A stretch of 37,404 bases of DNA from a virus: IMG/VR virus record IMGVR_UViG_3300025649_000163, positions 1-37,404 of that record. One strand, written 5' to 3'. A program made the translations under genes and the position numbers. Of the stretch, positions 1 through 7,115 are shown piece by piece (position 1 is the stretch's first letter; every line of letters begins with the position of its first letter). The notes below the pieces were generated by a model. It worked only from the letters and a program-made list of their open reading frames with translations. It did not search any database and was not told the DNA's origin.

Positions 1-459
1 CTGAAAAGTATTACCATCCCCGACAGCGTTACCAGCATAGGGATGCATGCGTTTTCTTATTGCATGGGGCTGAAAAGTATTACCATCCCCGACAGCGTTA
101 CCAGCATAGGGGAGAGTGCGTTTTCTGACTGCACAGGGCTGAAAAGTATTACCATCCCCGACAGTGTTACCAGCATAGGGATGCATGCGTTTTCTTATTG
201 CATGGGGCTGAAAAGTATTACCATCCCCGACAGCGTTACCAGCATAGGGATGTATGCGTTTTGGGGTTGCAGGGGGCTGAAAAGCGTGACAACCCATAAA
301 CACACAATTATAGTAATTGACGACAGGTGGCTACAAATCGGGTGCAAGTGCGAGACTCGGGACTGGTGGTTATCTGACGAAGGAAAACAATACGGGCTGA
401 ACAATGGCTACACTGAAGAGGATATTGAAACTTATCGAGCGATAAAGGAGACAGAGTAA
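1..459 (+). CDS. BspA-like (LRR_5) leucine-rich-repeat protein, 5' end cut by window edge
   Basis: The frame is open from base 1 and ends with TAA at 457-459; no start lies inside the window, so the N-terminus is missing. It holds four 23-residue LRR_5 units (backbone [14 protein letters not shown], then xxAFxxCxx) with variable residues MH/SY/MG, ES/SD/TG, MH/SY/MG and MY/WG/RG. A conserved C-terminal cap follows ([20 protein letters not shown], then a [17 protein letters not shown]-type helix). No signal peptide can be judged. The first three units repeat the order seen in the gene cut by the right edge, so both may be one gene across a circular junction. LRR_5 repeats usually serve protein binding; the partner is unknown. 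Its stop overlaps a tiny ATG frame of six codons (459-479), in the place where the 36250 copy is followed by a coiled-coil gene, so that gene seems lost here. Confidence 0.85.
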   Translation: MKSITIPDSVTSIGMHAFSYCMGLKSITIPDSVTSIGESAFSDCTGLKSITIPDSVTSIGMHAFSYCMGLKSITIPDSVTSIGMYAFWGCRGLKSVTTHKHTIIVIDDRWLQIGCKCETRDWWLSDEGKQYGLNNGYTEEDIETYRAIKETE

Positions 460-550
460 TGGACTGGCGACAGTATTGATGATTTCCTTTTTATAGAGCA
501 ACATGATTTTAAATGAACAACAATAAACCGGGAACAGAAAGGCGGGAGTT

Positions 551-958
551 ATGCACTTCCCAGACTATCAGCCCTATGAAGGCTTTTACGATTTACGCTA
601 TTATAACTTGCCCTTCAAAATTTTTAAAAAACTATGGCATATCCAAAGATTTCTCTACAGTGTGAACAAAAAGAAGAAGTATTACAAAACTTGGAATCCG
701 GGGCAATGGAAAGAAGCACAAGAATTAAGTGGTGAATATCAGAAAATATTATTTCAATATGACGGATCTGGAGCGGATCGCCAGGGCATAAGCCTCAATG
801 CATCCCGGGTTATATTCGGCAGCAAGGGCGCTCAGGGGGCCGGGGAAGGCTCGTGGCCCCAAAATAACACCGGGCAGGCCCATCAGGATCCTATCGGGAA
901 TCGGCAGCCATATCAGCCTTTACCCGTGGATATACCTGATGATGATGTGCCATTCTAA
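551..958 (+). CDS. Protein with SSB-like C-terminal acidic tip, apparently lacking an OB fold
   Basis: 135 residues, ATG preceded by GGCGGGAG. The last part resembles the end of bacterial single-stranded DNA-binding proteins: a strand-like segment DRQGISLNASRVIFG (about 77-91), a Gly/Gln/Pro-rich linker, and the terminal acidic tip DIPDDDVPF, which in SSB recruits partner proteins. The first about 70 residues are aromatic and basic and do not look like the N-terminal two thirds of an OB fold. This could be a divergent SSB, or a chimera in which the 5' part of an ssb gene was replaced. It sits at the head of the recombination operon, where an SSB would fit. Confidence is high that it is translated, modest for the SSB relation. 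An overlapping 97-aa frame (798-1091) is a shadow. Confidence 0.6.
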   Translation: MHFPDYQPYEGFYDLRYYNLPFKIFKKLWHIQRFLYSVNKKKKYYKTWNPGQWKEAQELSGEYQKILFQYDGSGADRQGISLNASRVIFGSKGAQGAGEGSWPQNNTGQAHQDPIGNRQPYQPLPVDIPDDDVPF

Positions 959-968
959 ACAAGAGCCG

Positions 969-992
969 GCCCCGGGCTTCCGGGGCATTTTT
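969..992 (+). terminator. Rho-independent terminator after the SSB-like gene
   Basis: A perfect 7-bp GC stem (GCCCCGG at 969-975 with CCGGGGC at 980-986), loop GCTT, followed by ATTTTTA. It lies 10 bp after the stop of the SSB-like gene and just before the next ribosome binding site (GGAGG, 996-1000). Confidence 0.75.
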
Positions 993-1008
993 ATTGGAGG
1001 GTTGAACT

Positions 1009-1113
1009 ATGAAAGATTTAACACACACAGATACAGATTATTTATTCATCACAGAAATTCTAAGCGACCTGCATCAAAACGGATTCTGTGAAGGTGGAAA
1101 ACAAAATAATTAA
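1009..1113 (+). CDS. Small hypothetical protein, 34 aa
   Basis: A short reading frame with a strong GGAGG 8 bp before its ATG. The product begins MKDLTHTDTDYLF and ends GGKQNN; it is polar with a central amphipathic stretch. No family recognised. It follows the terminator at 969-992 and precedes another small gene by 20 bp, so it appears to begin the next set of genes. Support is the ribosome binding site and spacing only. Confidence 0.5.
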   Translation: MKDLTHTDTDYLFITEILSDLHQNGFCEGGKQNN

Positions 1114-1133
1114 CCAAACAGAAAGGATATCCA

Positions 1134-1283
1134 ATGAACACAGACATTTTGATCAGATTCGGGAAAAAATACGCATATTTAAAAAAGTGGCTTCTGAAAA
1201 AGAAGCTACAAAATGATAAAAGCGTAAACCGGCAAGTGAGAGACATACTTGTGTCGGCACATAAAGCCGAAAAGGGGGAGTGA
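1134..1283 (+). CDS. Small basic hypothetical protein, 49 aa
   Basis: ATG at 1134 with AAAGGA upstream; the TGA stop overlaps the ATG of the next gene (TGATG at 1281-1285), which suggests translational coupling. The product is strongly basic (segments FGKKYAYLKKWLLKKKL and VNRQVRDILVSAHKAEKG), so a nucleic-acid-binding or membrane-surface role is possible. No family recognised. Confidence 0.55.
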   Translation: MNTDILIRFGKKYAYLKKWLLKKKLQNDKSVNRQVRDILVSAHKAEKGE

Positions 1284-1501
1284 TGGCAAGGAAAACGGGA
1301 TCGCAAAAAGGCAGAATTTTGAGAGCGCTTTTATTAGGTCCGAAAACCACATTGGAACTAAGTCGGATAACTGCTAAGTATACACAGCGCGTGTCAGATT
1401 TGAGAGCAGATGGATGGAACATCATAGCTCATAAATCGCCAGATCACAACGGATGGATTTACAGACTTTACAATATACATCGGCTGTACCCGTTACAGTA
1501 A
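1283..1501 (+). CDS. Small winged-helix (HTH_39-like) DNA-binding protein
   Basis: 72 residues from ATG 1283 (a GTG lies one codon upstream, but the ATG has the better GGGGGAG spacing). The order RILRALLLGPKTTLEL, then ITAKYTQRVSDLRADGWNI, then GWIYRLY matches the small phage helix-turn-helix family PF14090 (HTH_39), where a QRVSDLR-like recognition helix and a beta wing follow. It is probably a transcription or recombination accessory factor. It is coupled to the upstream gene by stop/start overlap. The frame ends at TAA 1499-1501; a cysteine-rich frame continues just downstream in a different phase. Confidence 0.75.
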   Translation: MARKTGSQKGRILRALLLGPKTTLELSRITAKYTQRVSDLRADGWNIIAHKSPDHNGWIYRLYNIHRLYPLQ

Positions 1502-1502
1502 C

Positions 1503-1598
1503 TTTAAACACCACGGCGCATGTGCGAAATGTTACTGGAGACGGAATTGTGAGGACTACAAAAACTATTTAGCTGAGAGGGCGGAAGATGGACAATAA
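1503..1598 (+). other. Cysteine-rich open frame without a start codon
   Basis: After the HTH gene, another phase reads a protein-like, cysteine-rich stretch (CAKCYWRRNCEDY, then YLAERAEDGQ and stop at 1596-1598). There is no ATG, GTG or TTG in that phase between the HTH gene end and the first cysteine. It may be the remnant of a zinc-binding gene, or a piece fused to the HTH gene before a frameshift. It overlaps the start of the next gene by 11 bp, as genuine neighbours in this operon do. Confidence 0.3.
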
Positions 1599-1767
1599 TT
1601 TTGAGATTTCGTGGTTTGCGTACAGTGTATTTTTCATAGCCGTGCTTATAATGTTCGGCTGCACATATCTGGCTTTCAGAGATATAGAGCCGACACAAAT
1701 ACAGCGCGAGCAGATCGCAAACATGCGGTCACGAACAGCGCAAAACTATTTAAAGGAGGTTGAGTGA
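1588..1767 (+). CDS. Small single-pass membrane protein, 59 aa
   Basis: ATG 1588 follows GAGAGGGCGGA. Residues about 9-30 form one hydrophobic segment (FAYSVFFIAVLIMFGCTYLA) followed by a polar charged tail ending LKEVE. The stop overlaps the ATG of the next gene (TGATG at 1765-1769). The single segment plus soluble tail resembles small phage inner-membrane proteins or spanin components, but nothing specific identifies it. Confidence 0.6.
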   Translation: MDNNFEISWFAYSVFFIAVLIMFGCTYLAFRDIEPTQIQREQIANMRSRTAQNYLKEVE

Positions 1768-2153
1768 TGGAAAAAACACTTGAACAAACAATACTTAATG
1801 CTGTTGAAAATTCTATTAACAGTGTAATCAAAACGGAACTTATTGGATACAACAAACCATTGTCACAATTCGTAAATACAGTCATAGCAAAACATGAAGA
1901 TGATTTTATTGCAGTAATTGACTGTGGAATCACAGATCTTTTTAGTGCAAAGGGATTTAAGCTTGCAATAAAAGAAGCCCTCAACAAAAAACTTGCTTCC
2001 GTTCTTATAAATAAAATGGGTGGGGAAATTGAAAAAAAGGTAAACGAATTAAAGCGAGATGCAAAGACACGGGCTAAAATTACACTTGCTATTGACGGTG
2101 TAATTAATGAAGTGCTTAACGGTGTCAATATCCAAGAACAGGAGGTTGAGTGA
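1767..2153 (+). CDS. Hypothetical helical phage protein, 128 aa
   Basis: ATG 1767 has AAAGGAGG upstream. The product is predicted mostly alpha-helical, with a segment typical of an oligomeric phage accessory protein (VIKTELIGYNKPLSQFVNTV, then FKLAIKEALNKKLASVLINK). There are no cysteines beyond one and no catalytic motif. It is coupled to the next gene by TGATG at 2151-2155. Not recognised; its place upstream of the annealing protein suggests an early role. Confidence 0.7.
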   Translation: MEKTLEQTILNAVENSINSVIKTELIGYNKPLSQFVNTVIAKHEDDFIAVIDCGITDLFSAKGFKLAIKEALNKKLASVLINKMGGEIEKKVNELKRDAKTRAKITLAIDGVINEVLNGVNIQEQEVE

Positions 2154-2434
2154 TGATTGAAAATCCAAAAGTCGGGATGAGGGTGCGGATTTTAGGTGGC
2201 CACGGTTCAAGCTTAGCGGTTAGCAGCATCCACAATATTGACATGGTTGATGGTAACCTAATCGGGATTAAAATCCAAACGGGGGGCATGTGGTGGTTCC
2301 CGAATTACCTGGTTGAATTGGTTGAAGAAGAAGACCCTATTAAAAAATCAATCAGGCTGCTTGATGAATGTATTGAAATGATCAAAAACACTAATAATAT
2401 ACTGAGAGGGGAAACCGATGAACAGGGGAAATAG
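2153..2434 (+). CDS. Hypothetical small beta-barrel-like protein, 93 aa
   Basis: ATG 2153 after GGAGGTTGAG. The N-terminal half (KVGMRVRILGGHGSSL, IGIKIQTGGMWWFP, LVELVEEED) has the strand pattern of small SH3/KOW-type barrels; the C-terminal half is one helix (SIRLLDECIEMIKNTNN). It overlaps the next gene by 17 bp. Function unknown; the barrel comparison is an inference from the residue pattern. Confidence 0.65.
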   Translation: MIENPKVGMRVRILGGHGSSLAVSSIHNIDMVDGNLIGIKIQTGGMWWFPNYLVELVEEEDPIKKSIRLLDECIEMIKNTNNILRGETDEQGK

Positions 2435-2579
2435 CGACCGATACCCAGACCGCACCGCATCAGATTTTGCAGACGAAAGCCCTGCATATAAATGCTCATG
2501 CGGTTTTTACCGGACAGAATACCCACACCTTGTGAGCCTATGCCCGGCATGTGGCGCACCGATTGACATTGACGAATAA
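2418..2579 (+). CDS. Small zinc-ribbon protein, 53 aa
   Basis: ATG 2418 lies inside the previous gene behind GAGAGGGG. The C-terminal half holds a four-cysteine zinc-ribbon pattern: CSCG at 26-29 and CPACG at 42-46. Small ribbons of this kind are common in phage early operons and bind nucleic acid or partner proteins. The product ends PIDIDE. Confidence 0.65.
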   Translation: MNRGNSDRYPDRTASDFADESPAYKCSCGFYRTEYPHLVSLCPACGAPIDIDE

Positions 2580-2599
2580 CAACTGAAAGGGGAAAGATC

Positions 2600-3448
2600 A
2601 TGACACAAGGAATAGTAGACGCAATTGAGGTAAGAGAGCAAAGCAACCTTTCTATTGCAGACGATAGCTTGCTGCAAGTTGCAATGCGGGCAGAAGAACG
2701 CATTGCTGCTGTTGTTAAGATCAAAAATATGGCGCTCAAGGTGACAAGCTCCGGCGACTGGGTAGACCAGAACGGCAAGCCATATCTTCAGGTTAGCGGT
2801 TCGGAGAAGATCGCCAACCTGTTTAGTGTTTCATGGACAATTGGCGAACCAACATGCGAATTTGAAGATAGTGGACATTTCACATATACATATAAGGGGC
2901 GGTTTTCAATCCCCGGCAGAAGTATTGAGGTAACTGGCAGCAGGTCAAGCAAAGACCCGTTTTTCAAGAGATACGAATATATTAATAATGTCAAGACAGA
3001 AAAGCCAATCTCTGCAATTGACAAGCGTGATGTAAAAATGGCGGCAATGACAAACCTGCTTGGAAACGGTATCACGCGCCTGCTTGGCATTCGCAACCTC
3101 ACCTATGCTGACTTAGAAGAATTTGCCGGTATACTAAAAAGCCAACTTGGGAAGGTAGAATATAAAACCAAACCAAAATCAAAAACCCAGCAGGAACAGC
3201 CGGACCCGCAGGCCAAAACAAAAGAGCAAAGTTCTGGTTATCAAGAAAAAACAACATACCCGCCTTCTGGTGAAAAGATCACAACCGGACAAGTCGGCCT
3301 GATTCAAGCAAAATGTGCGGCAACTGGACACAAGGATGAAGCACTGAAAATGATTAAAGATTTTTACAATGTTGAAAGCACAAAAGACCTGCTGATGGAT
3401 AACATGAACGCAATCCTTGAAATGATCGGCAAGGGACAAAATGATTGA
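2600..3448 (+). CDS. Single-strand annealing recombinase (Rad52/ERF-like), putative
   Basis: 282 residues, ATG 2600 after AAAGGGGAAAG. The core (about 30-185) contains GKPYLQVSGSEKIA, a central beta region (YTYKGRFS) and VKMAAMTNLLGNGITRLLGI, whose helical pattern resembles the Rad52/ERF-like annealing superfamily. A disordered Lys/Gln/Pro linker (about 188-232) follows, then a small helical domain (TGQVGLIQAKCAATGH to NAILEMIGKG) often appended to phage recombinases. Such proteins anneal complementary single strands during replication and repair. It overlaps the exonuclease gene by 8 bp, giving the usual annealing protein/exonuclease pair. The family assignment rests on pattern and context. 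Confidence 0.65.
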   Translation: MTQGIVDAIEVREQSNLSIADDSLLQVAMRAEERIAAVVKIKNMALKVTSSGDWVDQNGKPYLQVSGSEKIANLFSVSWTIGEPTCEFEDSGHFTYTYKGRFSIPGRSIEVTGSRSSKDPFFKRYEYINNVKTEKPISAIDKRDVKMAAMTNLLGNGITRLLGIRNLTYADLEEFAGILKSQLGKVEYKTKPKSKTQQEQPDPQAKTKEQSSGYQEKTTYPPSGEKITTGQVGLIQAKCAATGHKDEALKMIKDFYNVESTKDLLMDNMNAILEMIGKGQND

Positions 3449-4073
3449 TTTTACTTTTGACCCTGTAAAACATGAGTATTGGGTTGATGGGATTCGATGG
3501 CCTTCGGTCACTGAGTTCCTGGCACCGCTGAACGATTTTTCTAAAATCAATCCGGCTGTGCTTGAGAAAAAACGCACATTCGGAAAGCAGATACATAAAA
3601 TCGTTGAACTTGAAGCGCTGGGAGTGCTTGATGAAAACAGCCTGTCAGATTTTCAACGGATATATTTAGGACATATTCGGCAATGGGCTAAAGATTATAA
3701 TATCAACATTGGAAACGCAATAGGTGAACACCTTATGGCAAGCGGTCTGTTTCAGTTTTGCGGCACCCCCGACCTAATCTTTATTGGTAAGTTGCTTGTG
3801 GATGTCAAAACAAGACCGTTTAAAAGGGCGGTTGACGCTTTACAGCTTGCAGGGCAAGAAATTCTGTGCCGTGAAAATTTCGGCATTGCTGGCAAATATG
3901 AGCAACGGGTTTTATCGCTGAGTGAAAACGGCTACAAATACCCGCTTGTTGCGACACCGGCACAGCAGAAAGAAAACAGAAACCGTTTTATCTGGTTAGT
4001 AAAAAAGTGGTGGGCTGAAGGTGGTGGATACTCACAAGAAACAATTAACCAAATGCAAACATGGAAGGTATGA
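3441..4073 (+). CDS. PD-(D/E)XK exonuclease, RecB/Cas4-like
   Basis: 210 residues. The nuclease motifs appear in order: RTFGKQIHKIVE (His52), CGTPDLIF (Asp111), LLVDVKTR (Asp121-x-Lys123) and LQLAGQ (Gln135/139). This is the RecB-family nuclease core used by phage recombination exonucleases. It is presumed to resect double-stranded ends to make substrate for the upstream annealing protein, with which it overlaps and is probably co-translated. The first residues (FDPVKHEYWVDGIRWPSVTE) are the usual N-terminal module of this phage family. Confidence 0.85.
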   Translation: MIDFTFDPVKHEYWVDGIRWPSVTEFLAPLNDFSKINPAVLEKKRTFGKQIHKIVELEALGVLDENSLSDFQRIYLGHIRQWAKDYNINIGNAIGEHLMASGLFQFCGTPDLIFIGKLLVDVKTRPFKRAVDALQLAGQEILCRENFGIAGKYEQRVLSLSENGYKYPLVATPAQQKENRNRFIWLVKKWWAEGGGYSQETINQMQTWKV

Positions 4074-4077
4074 AATT

Positions 4078-4812
4078 ATGACCGAACAAATTGACAAACA
4101 GGAATTGGCAGTTTTGGAAACCAGAACGGCAACCATTGACGATGCAATAAATACTTTGCAGGTGGTTGACGCTGAAAGCTACACAATGGCAGGAACAATG
4201 CTATCGGAAATCAATGAGCATATCAGGTTTGTACAGGGCAAAATGGCACCGATTGTTTCAGCGGCGCACCAGGCGCACAAAGAAGCAAAGAAACTGGAGA
4301 ACGATTCTGTTAATCCTGTAAAGGCTTTGAAGCTGAAAATAAATGTCAAGATAAGCGACTATCTTGTTGAGCAAGCCCGCATAAAGAAAGAAGCAGAAAC
4401 AAAGGCAAGAGAAGCCGCAGAAGCCGCAGCAAAGATTGAGCGTGATCGTATCGAAGCTGAAGCAGAAAAAGCCCTTGACATTGGGGACGTTGAAACAGCA
4501 CAACAGTACATTGACGAAGCCGAAGCGGTGGCCCCTGCGCCCGTTGTGATTGCGCCTACCGGTGAAAAGAAAGTAAATGTCGGAAACGGGAACATGAGCG
4601 AGCGCTTTGATCTTGAAGTTATCCTGCCCGAAACTGCCGAGGATATTAAGGCCGCTTGCAAGGCGATAGCCGATGGGGTTTTGCCGGTAAACTCAGTGGC
4701 GTTTAAAATCGCCCCATTGAAATCACATGCACAAAATAACCTGCTAACAGGCAAGCACCACGGCGTGATGTTCAAGGAAAAACGGTCGGCTACAATCCGC
4801 AGGGAAGTATAA
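4078..4812 (+). CDS. Coiled-coil phage protein linked to the recombination genes
   Basis: 244 residues from ATG 4078; the open frame extends upstream inside the exonuclease gene, but this ATG follows GGAAGG and leaves a 4-bp gap. It has an N-terminal helical segment, a long highly charged Ala/Glu/Lys coiled coil (about 85-155, AETKAREAAEAAAKIERDR) and a C-terminal globular part (ERFDLEVILPETAEDIKAAC to VAFKIAPLK). Coiled-coil proteins of this length often follow exonuclease/annealing pairs in phage operons; the precise role is unknown. A terminator follows directly. Confidence 0.7.
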   Translation: MTEQIDKQELAVLETRTATIDDAINTLQVVDAESYTMAGTMLSEINEHIRFVQGKMAPIVSAAHQAHKEAKKLENDSVNPVKALKLKINVKISDYLVEQARIKKEAETKAREAAEAAAKIERDRIEAEAEKALDIGDVETAQQYIDEAEAVAPAPVVIAPTGEKKVNVGNGNMSERFDLEVILPETAEDIKAACKAIADGVLPVNSVAFKIAPLKSHAQNNLLTGKHHGVMFKEKRSATIRREV

Positions 4813-4822
4813 ACCACTTATG

Positions 4823-4884
4823 CCCCCTGCGGCGTTTTCGGAATAAGCCGGAAGCGCAATTTACGGGCGCAGGGGGTGTTTTTT
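4823..4884 (+). terminator. Terminator with long-loop stem after the recombination genes
   Basis: CCCCCTGCG (4823-4831) pairs perfectly with CGCAGGGGG (4868-4876), followed by TGTTTTTTG. The 36-nt loop can form smaller stems. It separates the recombination set from the small genes downstream and probably attenuates rather than fully ends transcription, since the next gene has no obvious promoter. Confidence 0.7.
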
Positions 4885-4898
4885 GAAAGGGGAAAAAC

Positions 4899-5126
4899 AT
4901 GATTGCAGTAATCGACAAAGTACACACGGCGGCATGTGACCGGCTCATTCCTTTTGCGGTTAAAGAAACCGATAAGGCAATGGGCGCACAACCGGAAGGC
5001 GATGAAACGGCATATCAGATTTGGTGTGCAAAGTGGACACGCCTGTATTTCCGCACAATGACTAAGCTGAAAAAGAAAGCAGGCTTAAAGGTTTTCACAC
5101 GAGACGAGATTGGAGGGAAGCCATGA
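4899..5126 (+). CDS. Hypothetical phage protein, 75 aa
   Basis: ATG 4899 after AAAGGGG. A compact mostly helical protein (AACDRLIPFAVKETDKAMG, then WCAKWTRLYFRTMTKLKKKA) with a basic C-terminus. Its stop overlaps the start of the next gene (ATGA at 5123-5126). No family recognised. Confidence 0.6.
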   Translation: MIAVIDKVHTAACDRLIPFAVKETDKAMGAQPEGDETAYQIWCAKWTRLYFRTMTKLKKKAGLKVFTRDEIGGKP

Positions 5127-5329
5127 ATATGTGTACTCTATGTGGATCAAAAACTGACGAAACAACACACTTATCTCTGTATGTGTGCGGTTCCGAGGGT
5201 GTCGAAATATGCTTACCGTGTAGAATGTTATTAACTGATATTGCTAGATCGATAAAAAACACCGCCAGTTCGGCTTATTTGCGGGGTATCAAGGAATATA
5301 TCATTTTGAAAAAGGGAGAAAAAGCATGA
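5123..5329 (+). CDS. Small zinc-finger-like protein, 68 aa
   Basis: Overlaps its neighbours by 4 bp on both sides, the sign of a tightly coupled operon. It contains CTLCG (4-8) and VCGSEGVEICLPC (21-33), a four-cysteine treble-clef or ribbon pattern, followed by a helical basic tail. Probably nucleic-acid or protein binding; the specific role is not visible. Confidence 0.65.
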   Translation: MNMCTLCGSKTDETTHLSLYVCGSEGVEICLPCRMLLTDIARSIKNTASSAYLRGIKEYIILKKGEKA

Positions 5330-5547
5330 ACGTTATTTTAAGATTTCTAAACCGGAAAAACATTAGAATTGCCGAGCTTGAAAAGGCAGCGGAGTCGCAC
5401 AACAGGGAAATCGGAGGGCATAAAGCATCTTACACGAGACTAAAAAAGGAATATGAGATTTTGCAGGCACGGCTTGCCAGCATTGCAGTACCATCTTTTG
5501 AACGTGACCCGAACGATAATGAGATAATTTCAGAAAGCGAGGAGTGA
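5326..5547 (+). CDS. Small coiled-coil protein, 73 aa
   Basis: ATG 5326 behind AAAGGGAG. An uninterrupted heptad-like helix (IAELEKAAESHNREIGGHKA to EILQARLAS) ends in an acidic tail (DPNDNEIISESEE). Its helix resembles the first half of the downstream protein, so the two may share an origin or pair with each other. Function unknown. Confidence 0.6.
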   Translation: MNVILRFLNRKNIRIAELEKAAESHNREIGGHKASYTRLKKEYEILQARLASIAVPSFERDPNDNEIISESEE

Positions 5548-5549
5548 TT

Positions 5550-5921
5550 ATGGGAGCAACTGAAATACTTTTAAAACAAGGCAAGCGCATCGCCGCCCTC
5601 GAAGCCGAACTGAAAGCCGCACAAGACCACGCTGCAACGATGGAAGCGTGTGCCAGAACTGCGGGGGCTGAACTATATCACCTCAAAAGGAGTTATGAAT
5701 TTCTCAAGATCGAGGTTGATCGATTGCACACAATAAGAAAAAGTTACAGGGGCGAGCTAAAAAAACAACGGGGGGAGCTTAAAAACAGTGTGCCGTTTGA
5801 GGTGTTTAAATATCGGTGCGACATGCGCTTCTTTTTACCATCAGAGCCAAACTATAGATGCTCTAACGCACCAATATCTTTTGACTGCACCGCCGATAAC
5901 TGTCCTCTAACGAAAGGATAA
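5550..5921 (+). CDS. Coiled-coil protein with cysteine-rich C-terminal module (paralogue of 36819-37124)
   Basis: 123 residues from ATG 5550 (GTG two codons earlier is less likely; AGGAG lies at 5540-5544). N-terminal coiled coil ([20 protein letters not shown]), then a central helix absent from the paralogue, then a module of about 46 residues ([19 protein letters not shown], then [10 protein letters not shown], then DNCPLTKG) with four cysteines. This last module and the first helix are almost identical to the protein at 36819-37124. Both genes sit directly upstream of an LRR gene with a 2-bp gap, so the pair acts as a duplicated unit. Possibly a zinc-binding partner of the LRR protein; this is inference. 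Confidence 0.75.
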   Translation: MGATEILLKQGKRIAALEAELKAAQDHAATMEACARTAGAELYHLKRSYEFLKIEVDRLHTIRKSYRGELKKQRGELKNSVPFEVFKYRCDMRFFLPSEPNYRCSNAPISFDCTADNCPLTKG

Positions 5922-5923
5922 AC

Positions 5924-6466
5924 ATGAAATACGAAATTGACAATAACGGACATTGTAATATCCCCGGCAGCGTTACCAGCATAGGGTCGCATGCGTTTTC
6001 TGGTTGCACATGGCTGAAAAGTATTACCATCCCCGACAGTGTTACCAGCATAGGGATGTGTGCGTTTTGGGGTTGCACATGGCTGAAAAGTATTACCATC
6101 CCCGGCAGCGTTACCAGCATAGAGCCTTGTGCGTTTTCCTATTGCATGGGGCTGAAAAGTATTACCATCCCCGACAGTGTTACCAGCATAGGGATGTATT
6201 CGTTTTGGGGTTGCACAGGGCTGAAAAGTATTACCATCCCCGACAGCGTTACCAGCATAGGGGCGTATGCGTTTTCCGATTGCACAGGGCTGAAAAGCAT
6301 GGAAACCCATAAACACACGATTATAATTGTTGACGACAGGTGGCTACAAATCGGGTGCAAGTGCGAGACTCGGGACTGGTGGTTATCTGACGAGGGAAAA
6401 CAATTGGGGCTGGATAATGGCTACACTGAGGAAGATATTGAAACTTATCGAGCGATAAAGGAGTAG
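5924..6466 (+). CDS. BspA-like LRR protein, five-repeat copy
   Basis: 180 residues, ATG 5924 after GAAAGGATAAAC. Short N-terminal cap ([16 protein letters not shown]), five LRR_5 units with variable residues SH/SG/TW, MC/WG/TW, PC/SY/MG, MY/WG/TG and AY/SD/TG, then the family cap ([20 protein letters not shown] onward) ending RAIKE. No signal peptide, so the protein is probably cytoplasmic. In one unit the invariant Ala of the AF motif is Ser. The gene is followed at 3 bp by the lysozyme-like gene, whose ribosome binding site (AAAGGAG) lies within the LRR 3' end. A binding or decoy role is plausible for such repeats; the target is unknown. Confidence 0.9.
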   Translation: MKYEIDNNGHCNIPGSVTSIGSHAFSGCTWLKSITIPDSVTSIGMCAFWGCTWLKSITIPGSVTSIEPCAFSYCMGLKSITIPDSVTSIGMYSFWGCTGLKSITIPDSVTSIGAYAFSDCTGLKSMETHKHTIIIVDDRWLQIGCKCETRDWWLSDEGKQLGLDNGYTEEDIETYRAIKE

Positions 6467-6468
6467 CC

Positions 6469-6903
6469 ATGAAAAACCGTGAATCTTTATTATTGCAAAT
6501 TCTTACAGTTGTAATTGGGGTTGGGGTCTTAATAATATTCTCAAAACCAGTAGCACAACCGCAACCGGCACCCATGCCACGAGACGCTTACATTTTACAG
6601 CTTGAAGGCGCAAGGGATTATTACCGAAATGAAGCCAAGTTGCTGAGAATCAAGGAATGTGAATCACGGTTCCGGCATGAAGGCGTTTGGGGCGATAATG
6701 GAGACAGCTACGGTGCTTGGCAATTTCAGGAGGAAACATTTGAAGATTTTAAGAAGTATTCAGGGCATGATGAGTGGCAATGGCAGAACAGAGATCATCA
6801 AGAAGCCGCCGCACGATGGGCGTTTGACAATGGTTATGCCGGCAGGTGGACGTGCTACGGAATAGTGTGTGGACAATATCCTGATTTATGCGAGGGGGAA
6901 TGA
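6469..6903 (+). CDS. Membrane-anchored lysozyme/transglycosylase-like protein
   Basis: 144 residues. An N-terminal hydrophobic segment (about 7-25, LLLQILTVVIGVGVLIIFS) without a clear cleavage site could serve as a signal anchor (SAR-like). A Pro-rich linker follows, then a lysozyme-fold domain: KECESRF with candidate catalytic Glu65, GDSYGAWQFQEETF, and AARWAFDNGYAGRWTCYG. This motif order matches SLT/goose-type lysozyme-like proteins. It would cut peptidoglycan from the periplasmic side. It lies in the plus-strand operon, far from the M15 endolysin of the late operon, so the phage carries two wall-degrading enzymes. Confidence 0.75.
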   Translation: MKNRESLLLQILTVVIGVGVLIIFSKPVAQPQPAPMPRDAYILQLEGARDYYRNEAKLLRIKECESRFRHEGVWGDNGDSYGAWQFQEETFEDFKKYSGHDEWQWQNRDHQEAAARWAFDNGYAGRWTCYGIVCGQYPDLCEGE

Positions 6904-7115
6904 TGTCCCAGGCCTTAATATCCCTGCCGGACTGCCCGACATACCACAAACCACTGATCGTTGAACCTACCCCCATAGGCGCTCGTTCAGGGGCTATGCA
7001 ACGGCATCTTTCAGGTGCGGAATGTGCATACTTTGAACTGAGCCGGACAGGTTCATGCGATTTCTATCTTTCAGCTCGGCTTTTTTGCCGGGATTCCACG
7101 ATGAAACCTTTGTGA
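6903..7115 (+). CDS. Questionable short gene, possibly a truncated one
   Basis: ATG 6903 overlaps the stop of the lysozyme-like gene (TGATG) behind GAGGGGGA. The first about 35 residues (SLPDCPTYHKPLIVEPTPIG) look protein-like, but the rest runs antisense through the well supported minus-strand gene at 6994-7353 and looks like shadow sequence. It may be a gene whose 3' part was replaced when the two operons met here. Low confidence. Confidence 0.3.
   Translation: MSQALISLPDCPTYHKPLIVEPTPIGARSGAMQRHLSGAECAYFELSRTGSCDFYLSARLFCRDSTMKPL

Noticed and set aside
5950-6295. Regular repeats that could suggest a CRISPR array or iterons
   Set aside because: The 69-bp units are fully coding, in frame, without unique spacers, and translate to LRR_5 repeats.
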